Part shown: in pieces, positions 11,588 to 22,800 of the stretch | Layout: the number at the start of each line of letters is the position of its first letter | Position numbering within the stretch: position 1 is the first letter of the stretch | Source: Taxillus chinensis | Lineage: Eukaryota > Streptophyta > Magnoliopsida > Santalales > Loranthaceae | Reading direction: 5' to 3' | Length of the DNA stretch: 64,000 nt | Assembly (NCBI GenBank): GCA_023512835.1 | Contig: CM042089.1 | Location: 26,850,440-26,914,439, forward strand | Program-made: the position numbers and the translations under genes | The notes under the pieces: model-generated | Database searches by the model: none | Told to the model about the DNA's origin: nothing | Seen by the model: only the letters and a program-made list of their open reading frames with translations

Positions 11588-12577
11588 TGTATATGTTTAT
11601 CTAGGGAACAACATATCCTCAACTCTGGGCATGGAGTGAGGTCAATCATGTACTTATTCCGTTCTTGACCAGCTCTCTTCACTAGTTCCTAATTCAAATG
11701 ACCTGCACCAATAACACATCTTCATCTTTAATTCCCTTCCCTCCACCTCCCTTCAGATTCGGCGAGGTTAGCTTCATACCTTTAATGCTATGCTCACCTG
11801 TGTGCTTTAGAACGCTAAGTTCTTTTGTGGTGAGCCTCCTCTAATGAAGCTTATGGGAATCTTCAGAGTGATCGATGGTGTTACCACACAGAATGATGAC
11901 AACAGTTGTGGTTTCTTCGTGTGCCACTTCATTTGTATTTTGACCACCACTAGTTTGCCGACCTTGGCACCTGAATTCAACTGTCTATGTACGCGCACTA
12001 CTGCCAACCATATAACACCTGCAGAGTTTCGCCGCCAGCAGACAACTCTGTTTATGTATGCTCACAGTGCAGAATATACATGCTAATGATTGTCTGTGTT
12101 ATTCGCTATATTTTTGCTCACATACTATGTACCAAATCAAACTGCATTTCTTTCTGTGTATATATGTGTATTTTTGTTTCCTGTCTTTGCATTTATGCCT
12201 ATACCTTTATTCTTAATTCTTTGTGCTCTCGGGTGTTATGGTGCTTGTTCCTCACCCCAAAAAGTGGTCTCATAGGGGAGCAAGGTTTTAGGGGGAGCTC
12301 CTACTACGAGGTAAGGATCATACGAACGAACATGCATAAAGAGAGTGTTATTGCGTTCAAAGATATACTTCATAATCTTTATTTAACGAATGTAAAGAAT
12401 TCAAATATACAAGACCTTCCCAAACCATATTGGTTAACTTGTTCGTCAATGCTAAATTGGGCTCAATATTAAATTCAAATGACCAGCCAAACCTGATATA
12501 ACTATTGATCCACAAGTCTTAGAGTACCAAACTCCAAATTCCAAATGCGTGGTCAGCTTACATCAAATAAGGGAGAT
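11588..12577 (+). other. Interior of the LARD-like element
   Basis: About 1 kb between the two long LTRs. No gag, protease, integrase, RT or tRNA-type PBS was recognised. The only domain-like piece is the Ulp1-like fragment at 11844-12086. The last bases before the right LTR are purine-rich (GGGAGAT), in the polypurine-tract position. Confidence 0.5.
11844..12086 (+). pseudogene. Ulp1-like (C48) cysteine protease fragment
   Basis: The 80-codon frame reads DGVTTQNDDNSCGFFVCHFI, with the pattern Q..(N/D)..D/S-C-G-x-F-V-C around the catalytic Cys of Ulp1/SENP-type SUMO proteases. About 40 residues later comes an ANHITPAEFRRQQTTLFMYA segment that also suits the C-terminal helices of that fold. 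The His and Asp of the catalytic triad would lie upstream; the sequence before 11844 has no clear open domain. Ulp1-like genes are often captured by plant transposons (MULEs and some LTR elements). As it is inside the LARD-like element, I take it as a captured remnant and not a host gene. The call rests mainly on the Cys motif. Confidence 0.55.
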
Positions 12578-14390
12578 TGTTGGGGAAAATATAATTTGGT
12601 GAAACTATCACAAATTTCTCTAAGTTTGGCGACTTGAAGAGTTGAAGTCTGAAGAAGAGAAAACTATCAATACATGGGATGATAGACAACTCGAAGAAGT
12701 CGAAGTTAGAAACTGACAGTAAAATAAACGACTCAAAGACCCGAAAATTGTAAAATTGAAGAGTCAAAGAAAATGCCACAATAAAAATTGATAGACCATA
12801 AGTTAACACTAAGACTCAAAGACTCGAAGAGTTGAAGGGCCAAAGATACTCAATTCCAAAATCTATTAACTCATAACAATTCTAAGACTCAAAGACTTGA
12901 AGGTTGAAGAGTCAAGACAATGGAACTTTAGGAACTGACAGAACATAAAATGTAACTGAGACTTGAAGACTCGAAGAGATGAAGACGAAGAATCGAGGAT
13001 ACTTAATCAGAAGAAACTATCAGTCTATCAATAAAGCCAAGACTCGTAGACTCGAAAGGCGAAATGCCGAAGACTCAAAGAGTCGAAGACTCATTTTGTA
13101 ATATACTATAATCAGCTAAGCAAACTACACAAAGAGTCGAAGACTTATTATACGTTCGTAGACCCGAAGAACCGAAAGGTCGTAGAACGTCTTAGCCACT
13201 TTAAGCGAACTGAGCGACTTAAAGGCTCGAAGGAATAAAGTCGAAGACTAGTAGCAGAAGAGAGCAAGTAAAGGTTAAGTAAACTCTTCATGACAACTCT
13301 AAGAGTCAAATCGAAGAGTCAAAGACTTGAAGAGCCAAATACTCAAATATCATAGAATGTATTACATGACTTAACCTAAACCGATACATGCTATGAAGAT
13401 TCAAAGAACCGAAGAGTCGAAGACTTGCAGGATCTAACGCTATCAAAGCCAGAAACATTACTTCACCTAACTACAAGGTCCGACCCAAATCTTCAAGTCA
13501 CTAAATTTTCAAGTCACCTACCTTAGAGGCAAACTCATGATACTCAGAACCAACTTAGAGATATCATCAACTAGGGTTTGTGCAGTTTCACTATGCCTTT
13601 CACAATAGTAAGGGCATTTATTGCTATAATAAATATCACATTAATGTCAACCAACTACATACAACATATGAACGGTGAAGATTAAAAGTTCTAGTATGGG
13701 CATGCAACATGCAATATAGGCAACAGATCTGTGGGATATGAGTAGATCAATCCATCCTCTATACTTCCGTAAATTAATTGCTAGAAGCCAGTTTGTCGGG
13801 ATGGACAACAACACGTACATGCACTTGAACATTAAATTAAATCTCACATGCACTAAAATATTAATTAATCAACTCTCACACAAAGCGAGGACTTGGAACT
13901 CCAAGGGAAATATATATTGAATTCTGACATGCAAAATAGAATAACTTTTGAAGAATCAACTCAAGAATTTCAATACAAGAGAGAGAAACTGAGAGAACTC
14001 CTGCTAAGTGCTATGCACATGAAAACATAGAACAAGAACACACTTTGAGGATCATTCAACAAATCTTGGTCAAAAATCTAGCACAACCATCTTGTTACTC
14101 TCTGCGTTATTCATTCACAATCAACAGCGTACTGTTGAATATTCCTAAACAGTGTTTATCTCTCTATATTAACATCCATTGGACTATTCATATACGATCT
14201 GAGTTCTTTCACGTCAAAGTCATTAACTCATATCAGATCTGTCTGTTAGCTCATTAAACTCATATACTATTTTGTCCACTCCTCCATTATTATCGAATCA
14301 TAGTTTGTTTCTACAATCATCCTTTTATTATCATTAACTTCCGTGATAAACGTCTATTCACTCCGCTATAGACTCATTTTGGGACCTACG
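12578..14390 (+). repeat. Right LTR of the LARD-like element
   Basis: Uninterrupted copy of the long LTR. The GACTCGAAG-type array lies at about 12620-13430. The part from 13880 matches 2150-2404, and the part from 14135 matches 11330-11587. This copy shows what the left LTR looked like before the Copia entered. Many scattered substitutions separate the two, so the element is old. Confidence 0.6.
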
Positions 14391-14737
14391 GCTTCCACAT
14401 TATGCTATCGTGTTAGTGCCTTTGAGAGCTAGAGAGAGAGAGAGCTTGGAAACTTGAAACCTTGGTGATTTAGGGCGATTGGAGCTTGTGGATCGCAAAG
14501 AGTCATTCTAGGTAGGTGTTCCCTTAATTCTTTACTCCTTTTCTATTTTATTGGATTAACATGCAAGAATTAGATGAATTCATGAACTTTGTGATGAACC
14601 TTAGAAAATTAGGGAAAATGGAAATTGAGCATGAAACTTTAATTCTTTAGGTTGCTTGGTAGCCTATTGTGTCCAGAGGATGTTAGAAACTCATGATAAG
14701 GACGAATTGATACTTAGAAATGAGGAGAATGGCTCCA
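14391..14737. other. Unassigned spacer
   Basis: AT-rich single-copy-looking sequence with a short GA run near 14430 (AGAGAGAGAGAG). Nothing coding is recognised. Confidence 0.4.
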
Positions 14738-15770
14738 GTTGATGCTACACCCTAAATAGCGTGGTGCTGGAGGGCGTCTCCCAAGTGGCGCAGGTGCGTG
14801 CTACTTGAGGAGGGGCAAGGTGGAAAGCGTAGCTGGTGCAGACGAAAAAAGCTCCATGGCAGTTCGTGCGAGAGATCGATGGAGCTCCTTCGGAGTTCAG
14901 ATATACTGACCCGGTTAAATACGAGAAATACACCGCTAGTCGAGGACTTAAATTCGTTCTTCTGATGAGCCTAAGACAAGGCGAAACCAGGCTATGTGTG
15001 CCCCGATCGATATGGTTTACTAGGAGTATCCACCAGAGTGACTGAGTGTCACACGAGTGAAAAACCCAGACCTCGTGACAAGTGGTTGCGGCTCGTATCC
15101 AGAAAGCTTGCTGAGCACTCTCGCGGCAAACATGCGTGGTCCCTGTTTCCAACTTAGGGTGGAGCCCCTAAGATATGGGGGTCAACCAGGTGAAGGTCTT
15201 GCATGCATCACATCCACCAAGTCGCTGGCTAATGTGCAAGGGTGGAGTACCTAAGGATGGGACAAAGTGACATTGGGGAGTCATAAAGAGCACACTGGAT
15301 GATCTTGGTTCCTCCAAGCTCACTTAGACGCAATGAGGATGTTGTGAAATCAAGTGAGAGAGGATGTTACACCCCGAACAGTGTGGGGCTGATGGGCGTC
15401 TCCCAAGTGGCGCAGGTGCATGCTACTTTAGGAGGGGCAAGGCGAAAAGCGTAGCTGGTGCAAACGGGAAAGGCTCTACGGTAGTTCGTGCAAAAGATCG
15501 ATGGAGCCCCTTCGGACTTCAGATGTATTGACCCGGTTAAATGCGAGGAATATGCCGCTAGTCGAGGACTTGAAGAAGAGGGGACTTGGCCATCGCTACA
15601 CAAACTGGTCGGGATCTAGAGTTATTCTCCTGATAAGCCCAAAGCAGGGTGAAAACAGTTTACGTGTGTCCTGATCGGTATAGCTTACTCGGAGCATCTA
15701 CCAAGATGATTGAATGCTAGGACCGGTAAAAACTCTAACCTCATGACAATGGTTACCAGGTGAAGAGTTT
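14738..15770 (+). repeat. Two tandem LTR-like repeats
   Basis: The segment from 14738 (GATGCTACACCCTAAATAGC) is repeated from 15364 (GATGTTACACCCCGAACAGT). Similarity continues through GGGCGTCTCCCAAGTGGCGC, the GGAGCTCCTTCGG region and the CCGCTAGTCGAGGACTT region. Copy 1 is about 625 bp and copy 2 about 400 bp, with some internal rearrangement. The start TGTTACACCCC resembles the first bases of many plant Gypsy LTRs. The open frames here on either strand are not conserved between the copies, so I treat both copies as non-coding. Confidence 0.6.
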
Positions 15771-15779
15771 TTATTATAT

Positions 15780-16335
15780 TCTTATGCTTGCTTGGCGTGT
15801 GAGCTTTCTTTGGCAAAATGTGTAAAAGGTGCAGGTGCCATCAAGAGTTGTATTCTTTGCTTGGACCGTGGTGCATGGCAAGATTCTTACTGCTAATAAT
15901 TTGCAACGCCGGGGTTTCACACTTGTTAGCCGGTGTTACATGTGCAAGGCTTTGACGTAGTCCATGAACCATCTTTTCGTTCATTGTTTATATGCTAGGA
16001 GGCTTTGGGATATGGTCATAGGTTTGTTGGGACTTCATTAAGTGATGTCATTGTCTCTTGGTGCATTGTTTATGTGTTGGATAAGGGGCGTGGGACAGCA
16101 TTTGATGGTTTGGATGACTTTCTCTCATTGCTTTTTTTGAGTCTTTGACAAAAACAAAATACACTTGTTTGATAATCAAGAGAAATCAACTATCGGGTTT
16201 TCTTTTTTTTTTTATATATTATTTGAGGGAATAAATATTTACTTCAGTCGTGTACTATTTTTCTTACATTTATATACTCTTTGTGTATGATTTTTTTCTA
16301 ATAAACTTTTCTTATTTATAAAAAAAATAACAATA
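15780..16335 (+). mobile_element. LINE 3' end with RT zinc-binding domain
   Basis: A broken frame gives FFAWT.VHGKILTANNLQRRGF, VSRCYMCKAL, HLFVHCLYARRLWDMV: the zf-RVT domain at the C-terminus of plant LINE reverse transcriptases (C-x2-C ... H-x4-C). Stops interrupt it. The downstream AT-rich part ends at about 16310-16330 in TTCTTATTTATAAAAAAAAT, suitable as a LINE 3' tail. Only the 3' truncation product is present, which is typical of LINEs. Confidence 0.65.
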
Positions 16336-16874
16336 AATAGGATTATAAGAATGCTAGTTTAGGAGCAACAAACAAATAGAAATAAATTTATGCTAACTTT
16401 CAAACAACAAACTAACATTATTTTAAAATTTCAAAAACCAACACAAACCAATATATTATTTTATTTCAAACCGATTTTATTTAATTTTAATAATTTCATA
16501 TATTAATAAATTCAACATATCAATTTTAACATATCAATTTTAATCGATTTAAAGTTTCACTCCCTCGTAGCACTATTTTTTCATTCCTGCCTTTTGGCTT
16601 TCTTGCTTTGTTTTAGAGACCCATAAATAACTCAAATTTTTTAATTTATTATCTTTCGGTAAATATTACTAGAATTCAAATTACCCAAAAGTAAGTCATA
16701 TGGACAAAACAAAAAATGTCAAAGAAATTACAGGGTCTAAAAAAAAGGGCACAGCTTATAGAAGAGGCTCTTGGCTGAAATTCACAACAGAACATGCCCT
16801 TTTGGCCATTTGTGCAGCAGGAGAATGCTACAGATGAATGCCGAGATCCAGGATGCTCAAGGTCCACAGGAGGC
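16336..16874. other. 3' flank of DCAF13, AT-rich
   Basis: No gene. For the minus-strand DCAF13 transcript this is the 3' UTR and downstream DNA; an AATAAA signal (complement of 16645-16650) lies about 225 bases after the stop codon. The rest is AT-rich and unassigned. Confidence 0.45.
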
Positions 16875-19800
16875 CTACTCAATTTCTTGGATGATTTTTT
16901 TACTGCGGAGTGGTTTTGTTGTAATGCTTCCCGGGGTACTATGCTTTTTCCTCCTTGCTTCCTTCCTTCTCTCAGAATCGCGCATGGTGCGGATGAGATT
17001 AGACGCCTTGTATACAGCTTTCGGAAGGTGCCTATGCCTGCAGAACACAGATCATAACAGTGTTCAGCGTTGCAACCAGCATCTCCATTACAAGACCTAC
17101 ATTATATGCTAGATGAAGGAAAACATCAACAATTTAAGAGCAAGCCTTTTCTGAAACTCTTCATACCTCACGATACGTTTGACCTCATCAAGGTGCTGGT
17201 AGCGCTTCTTGACGGCCTCCATATACTCATGCTTCCTACGCTCTCTTGGAAGAATCTATACGCCCATTAAATGACAGGATCAGTATTTCAGTTGGGATGC
17301 AAAACAAAGGGAAAAAGTCAACTACACAAGGTTTGATGTTACATTAACAGATGATACAAATATAGATGGTGTGACGTGCAATAAAATTGATCAGTCAAAC
17401 CTCTTGCTATACTAATGTGCAACAAATAAAATAAAATTCACAAACAATTTCAAATAGGAATTATTGAAATAAAGTACAAATAAAAAAAATAATGACAAAT
17501 TCTCAAGACACTTCACCGAGGAGACCATGCACAGATGTCATCATGTAAATTAAACCACACAGTAAACTTTTCAAAATAAATAAATAAATAAGATTGATTA
17601 CAGAAAATTGATCTGCAAAAGGCCAAACTCACTCAGAAGTGCCAAAATATGAAATAGAAGAAAACTTACAACTCCCAATTGTTCAGACGCTTTAGCTTTC
17701 CAAAGACGAAGGTTGGTATCATCACTCCCAGAAATAACATAAGATGCATCACAGCTGAACTTAACACAAAATACCCTACATAATGGATGAACTCAGGTTA
17801 GAAAATATAACAATAAATTAATCAGTCAGTAATAATTAGCTAGCAAGTTCTGCCAGAATATCATCTTTTCCTACAGAGTGGATTACAGAAAGAAAACCAA
17901 ATCAAACATAAGAAAAACAAATAAAAAGTAAACAAACAGATATGGACCTTTGCATTCTCTTAGTATGATAAATTTCCCGGCTATGACCACCATTGTATGG
18001 AAAGATTCTGATCTGCAAATTAAACAGGGTAAATGCCTGTCATATATATCATAACAAATCTGAAAAAGAAAATTGTCTTATGCAAGCTAAAAAACTCACT
18101 GTTCTATCATAAGAACCAGTCACAAATTCCCGACCAGTATGAGAATAATCAACATCCATCCTGCACATTAACATAGCAACTAAAATGAGAATCAGATATA
18201 ATTTTCCAACAGTGGATAAGATCAGGCTGCAATTTACACATTTCCCCTCTTACACTGAAGAAACATGATCTTTGTGTACGCATTTGGCCTCATCAAGTTT
18301 TCTCAAATCATAGGTATAGCAATTGCAATCTTCATTTGCCTGCATTGCTATCAAATGTCATGAACATAGTAATAAAAACAAAAACATTATTCACAACTCC
18401 AAAAAAGCTGGAAGCTTTTTGCAAAAACCAACGAGGCAACCACACTGCATGCTTGCACCATCAATTATTGCAGTAGTTGTTCAAACGTTAGATTAGAAGT
18501 TGTAAAGCCGTTGTGGTCAATATAGAACTGAGTATGCAGTACGTGACAATAATAGCAAAGAATAAAAATACTGAGAACAAAACAAATACAAAATAATAAA
18601 TAAAAGCCAAAAGGAAACAATATAAGCTTCATTGGTTGTCCTTACAGCTGTGAAGTTAATTGGCTCCATAGGATTCCAGCAAATAGAATTCGTTTTAGTC
18701 TGTAAAATGCAAAGATATGTCAGGGTAGCCATAATAACAGAAATTTTTAGTCTGTAGAAGCATATATGTATATATATAGGTTAGTTAGAAATTTTTATTA
18801 GCAAGCAAAGAGTGGGGAGGGAGGTGAACGCAAATGGAAACCAGGGGAGAAATTATGTGAATCCACCCAGGCAGCAAGAAAGGGAGCAACATTGTTGTAA
18901 TCTCCAGGGCAATAGCAGTAGGAGACCTGGTGGAACTGTTAACCAACCAAAGCGGTAACGAATAAGGTGCAACCCTGAGACTGTGACTAAGGAATCTCCA
19001 ATAGCAAGGCAGGCAGCAAAGCAGGGCTTTCACCAATCTGGGGGTGAATGGAAGTATCAAAATTTATTTAATTTAATTGATGCCATGAATAGCCCCAACC
19101 CAGGCACAGCTAGAAATTGAAGCAAGGCAGGTGCAATGGGGGTGGGTGGAAGCATCAAAATTTATTTTTACCCCTACAAATGGGCGGTAACCAGTGGGAG
19201 GGGGTATGAGGAAATTGTGGCAAAACGGAAGTAGTCTTGAGGAATGAAAGCTGTCTGGAGAGGGTGAGGGACTGGTTTATGGCATATGGGGAGGGTAGAG
19301 CTGGGAGTTCTCAAAGACTGCCTTTTGTAGAGTCCAAATGGAATCACAGAAGAAGGTCATGAAAGGGATGAATCTCAGTTCGTTATGGGACCAAAGGGGG
19401 TTAAGGGGGGAAAGAAGTTTTTAGATCCAACCAGGAAGTGGGGAACAAGGGTCTATAAGGGGTCCTAGAAGAAGAACCAGACGGCTCAAGCAAGATGGCA
19501 AAGGAGGAAAATGTGAGTAGGGGTTTCGAGGGATGACTGACATAGGGAACAAGTGGGTGAACCAGGCAAGCCTGTTATAAGTGCGGAGAATTAGGGCATT
19601 TTCCAGAGAAAAGGTTTTGAGTTGAGCATAGATTTTTGTTTCCAGTGGTACTTGGAAGCTGGAGCCATGTAGGCGTGGGTACAGGTCAATCAAATAGGAA
19701 GATTTTATAGATAATTTAACTACGCTATTGGGGTCTGGGGAACCATATTGATTGGTAACTGTAGGGGTGACGCCTCCGGGAAAGGTATTTGGAGGCTGAC

Positions 19801-22800
19801 TGCAGCAATAGGAGGTTCAAACAGACTTTGGATTTGAGGCTTATCCCAACCAGCAGGGGGGTGGGTACATTAGACACAGACCTTATGTAGCAGAGGACAA
19901 GAAGAATCGTACATAGGTGGCAAAATGCAGCAACCCTTCACAAGAATCCAACCAAAAAATGGGTCTTCTAGCCAGATTCAATTTGAGTCCCCATGCCTTT
20001 GGATGTTAGGGGTCCGATTTTGAAGATGCCTTTCCATAAGGGGGAGTCTGGGTTTTTGGCTAACAGCAAAGAAACAACTTTGGACCAGCGAAGAGAATCC
20101 CAACTTTTGGCTTAAAAGTGATGACCAGTACCCAGGTCAAAAATCTGCCAAAAATCACAAATGAAGGTGTCCACCATGAACTTGGCGTAGGGGGACGGCA
20201 CTGGTCAAAGACTTGATCGACTTTGTTCTACTTCTACTTGCAAAAGGAACGTGGCACGCCAACCTGTGAGACTCAAATGCAACCTTTCCACAACGAAGTT
20301 GAAGTTCAATTTTTTTAGCCAGCCTTTTTTGCAGAGGTAATTCTAGGTGCTTGGATGGCGTGACTTTTTTACAGCGAACATCCTCTTCATGGTGCTTTGA
20401 TTAAGTGGTGTGGTATTGGAGCTAAAGAGTGCCAACTTTGAGGAATTGCGTGTCCAGACCAGTTGTATGTGGTGAGACGGTCATGGGATGGTTCAGCCTT
20501 CTGGGGTGTTGCCATACTTGAGGTGGGTGACAGACTGAAGAAATGTTTCTTCAGTATCAAAAAACATTTCCTTCATCATCACAGTGGGAACACACTCCTG
20601 TTTTTTTTTTTGAACGGAACTCCCCTTCCACTTAATGGCTGAATGTTAATTATGATTCCCAGCAATGCAGTATGGATGCTCAATATCCCCAAAGGTGGAA
20701 AGGCAAACACACACAATGGGACCAAGAACAGAACAGAAAGAAAAAATTAATCTAATATCATGTTTTGACTCACATTAAAGTGTCGAGTTGCATTGGTGTA
20801 ACCAGAGAAGCTATCTCGATCCTTTAATGGACGAATGTTAATTATAAAGCTCAGCCATGCAGTATGGATGTTCAACATCCCCAAGGGCAGAAAGGGTAGC
20901 ACACACAATAGACTCATGAACAAAACCCCAAAAACAAAAACCAAGTTAATTGCAATTCATCCTTTGATGTGTCTTACAGTATCATCTGCACTACATCACC
21001 AGAAAGATGCTTTCTTTGATACCTAGTGGGAGCTGCAGCCCAACCATGCTGGGAACGAACTAGAAATCCCAGAAAGTACGAAATCCACCAAGAAATAATG
21101 AGCAGAGGTGTGCATTGAAATTGCTGCTCCCAGAACGTTTTGTGGAGAGGACAAAGTACGCGTACTTACAGTCAGGCAGTGGATCCTGCAGGCAGAGCTG
21201 CACTGCATGGAAGGTGGGCTCGTGACTCTCTGTGGGTGGAACTAAATGAAGGAATCATTGTGAACTGGTGCGTGCAAGGAAGCACGGCCAGTGTATGCAG
21301 AGGCAGTGAGTCATGGCGCAGTTGGTGGGTTTGTGACTCACTGAGGGTGGAATTTAGTGCAGGAATCGTTGTGAGCAGTGTGGCCAATGTAGTCTGTACA
21401 TGGAGCAGAGGTTGAATTGAATGTTTTTATGGAGCAAAAGTTGCCTATGGGGTTTTGTCAGCACAAATGAATGGCTCGGTGGACCAGGGAGCAGGTGGAC
21501 TCAGAGGAAGAGAGTGGTAACAGAGTAAATGGTGGCGATGAGAGATGGTACAGTGGGTGCAGAGGGATAGGAGATCATTTGTAATTGAGTTGGAGAAATT
21601 TAGTCAATGCGACTAAAACTAATTGCAATGAAACCAGAAACAAATGAGACCAGTATTGCAGGGAACAAGATGAAAGTAGCTTACCGAGGAAAGAGGAGAC
21701 CCAACCATACAATAGAAAAGAAACAAATACAATATTTTTATGATATACCCTATGTTATTATTTGAAGACAATAATATATATTTAAGTATTGTCGTTACAA
21801 GTATGGTGAAAGATAATTTTAGACATCCTGTTGTCAAAATTCAAAGAAACAGAAAGTTAGGTATACATACCATCATAATAATCCTCCTAATAGGGGAAGA
21901 TTTCCGTACATCATATAATGTTATGCTTCGATCACTACAAAATAGAGCACAGGATTAGAATGACAGCAAAGTAATGCGACATTAGCTTACTAGGAAACAA
22001 GTGCATAAACATTGTATATGTATCAATAGGCATCTGAAAAAAAATGCTACTCAATCTGTTACTTAAGACCATACATCCATTTGTGAAGAGTAACACTTCA
22101 TCCGATTTGACTTATCATTGGTTAATCTTATGGCTAGTAAATCCCTCACTTAATTCATGAGAGAAAGAAATATCAAAAAATTTCTCCCATACTTTTCTAT
22201 TTCGTATCATAGCACAAATCCTGCAGTGTTTTTTCTGTGCCTAAACCTTATTAGAAGATCTGCTGCAACAGTTGCCACACCCTTGCAAGAGCAACCGATG
22301 CGATGAAGAGTCTCTCTTCTCTGCCACAACCCTTTCTCATTCAATCTGTCTCCTCTGTGTTGTGGAAAGCCGTGACATACCAAGGTGTCACATGTTGTAG
22401 CAGACCATCATGTTGCGACATCTGCTGTCTCAAATTCGGGGCCCAAATCACAATCATTGTAGATTTGTCGTGTCCGCCACTTTATATTTGCACCTTGATC
22501 GCAATTGCTGCAAATCAGCCACCAACAATTGAGCGCCTCAATCACAACCAGAACTGAGCTGCCAAGAACCGACGCTGATGATTGCGACCATTGCAGAGTC
22601 ACCACGCCACCTCAAATTGGCATGCAAGTCGTTGTGTTTCAACAAAAGCCTTCCTTGATCACAGCCAGAGGCTAGCCATCGCCTCTCCTAAGATTTTAAA
22701 GATGCATATTGGTGATGAGAAGAAGAAGAAGAGGGACCATATGAAGGAAACTTGCACCCTCAAATAGTGAGCCAGACTATAATGAATGAGAAAATAAGAT

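Larger units (their letters stand above)
948..14390 (+). mobile_element. LARD-like non-autonomous LTR element, nested
   Basis: The sequence from 948 (TGTTGGGAAAAATAT) is repeated in the same order from 12578 (TGTTGGGGAAAATAT). Similarity runs through 2404, resumes at about 11326-11587, and corresponds to 12578-14390 on the right. These behave as two LTRs of about 1.75-1.8 kb. A purine tract (AAGGGAGAT) lies directly before the right copy, as a polypurine tract should. Removing the Copia insertion (2405-11140) and an adjacent repeat leaves an interior of only about 1 kb (11588-12577), with no gag or pol but a Ulp1-like fragment. I call it LARD-like: long LTRs, no pol, presumably mobilised in trans. 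The outer ends are approximate, and I could not find a clear target-site duplication or PBS. Confidence 0.65.

Noticed and set aside
14745..15603. Cys-rich minus-strand ORFs in the tandem repeat
   Set aside because: The partly shared reading follows from the duplicated DNA; no start, domain or full-length conservation.
16771..17112. Plus-strand ORFs opposite the DCAF13 last exon
   Set aside because: They are antisense shadows of exon 17, whose codon-level match to DCAF13 on the minus strand is clear.
22303..22605. Overlapping ORFs on both strands in intron 9
   Set aside because: No domain and no splice or codon evidence; probably non-coding intron.
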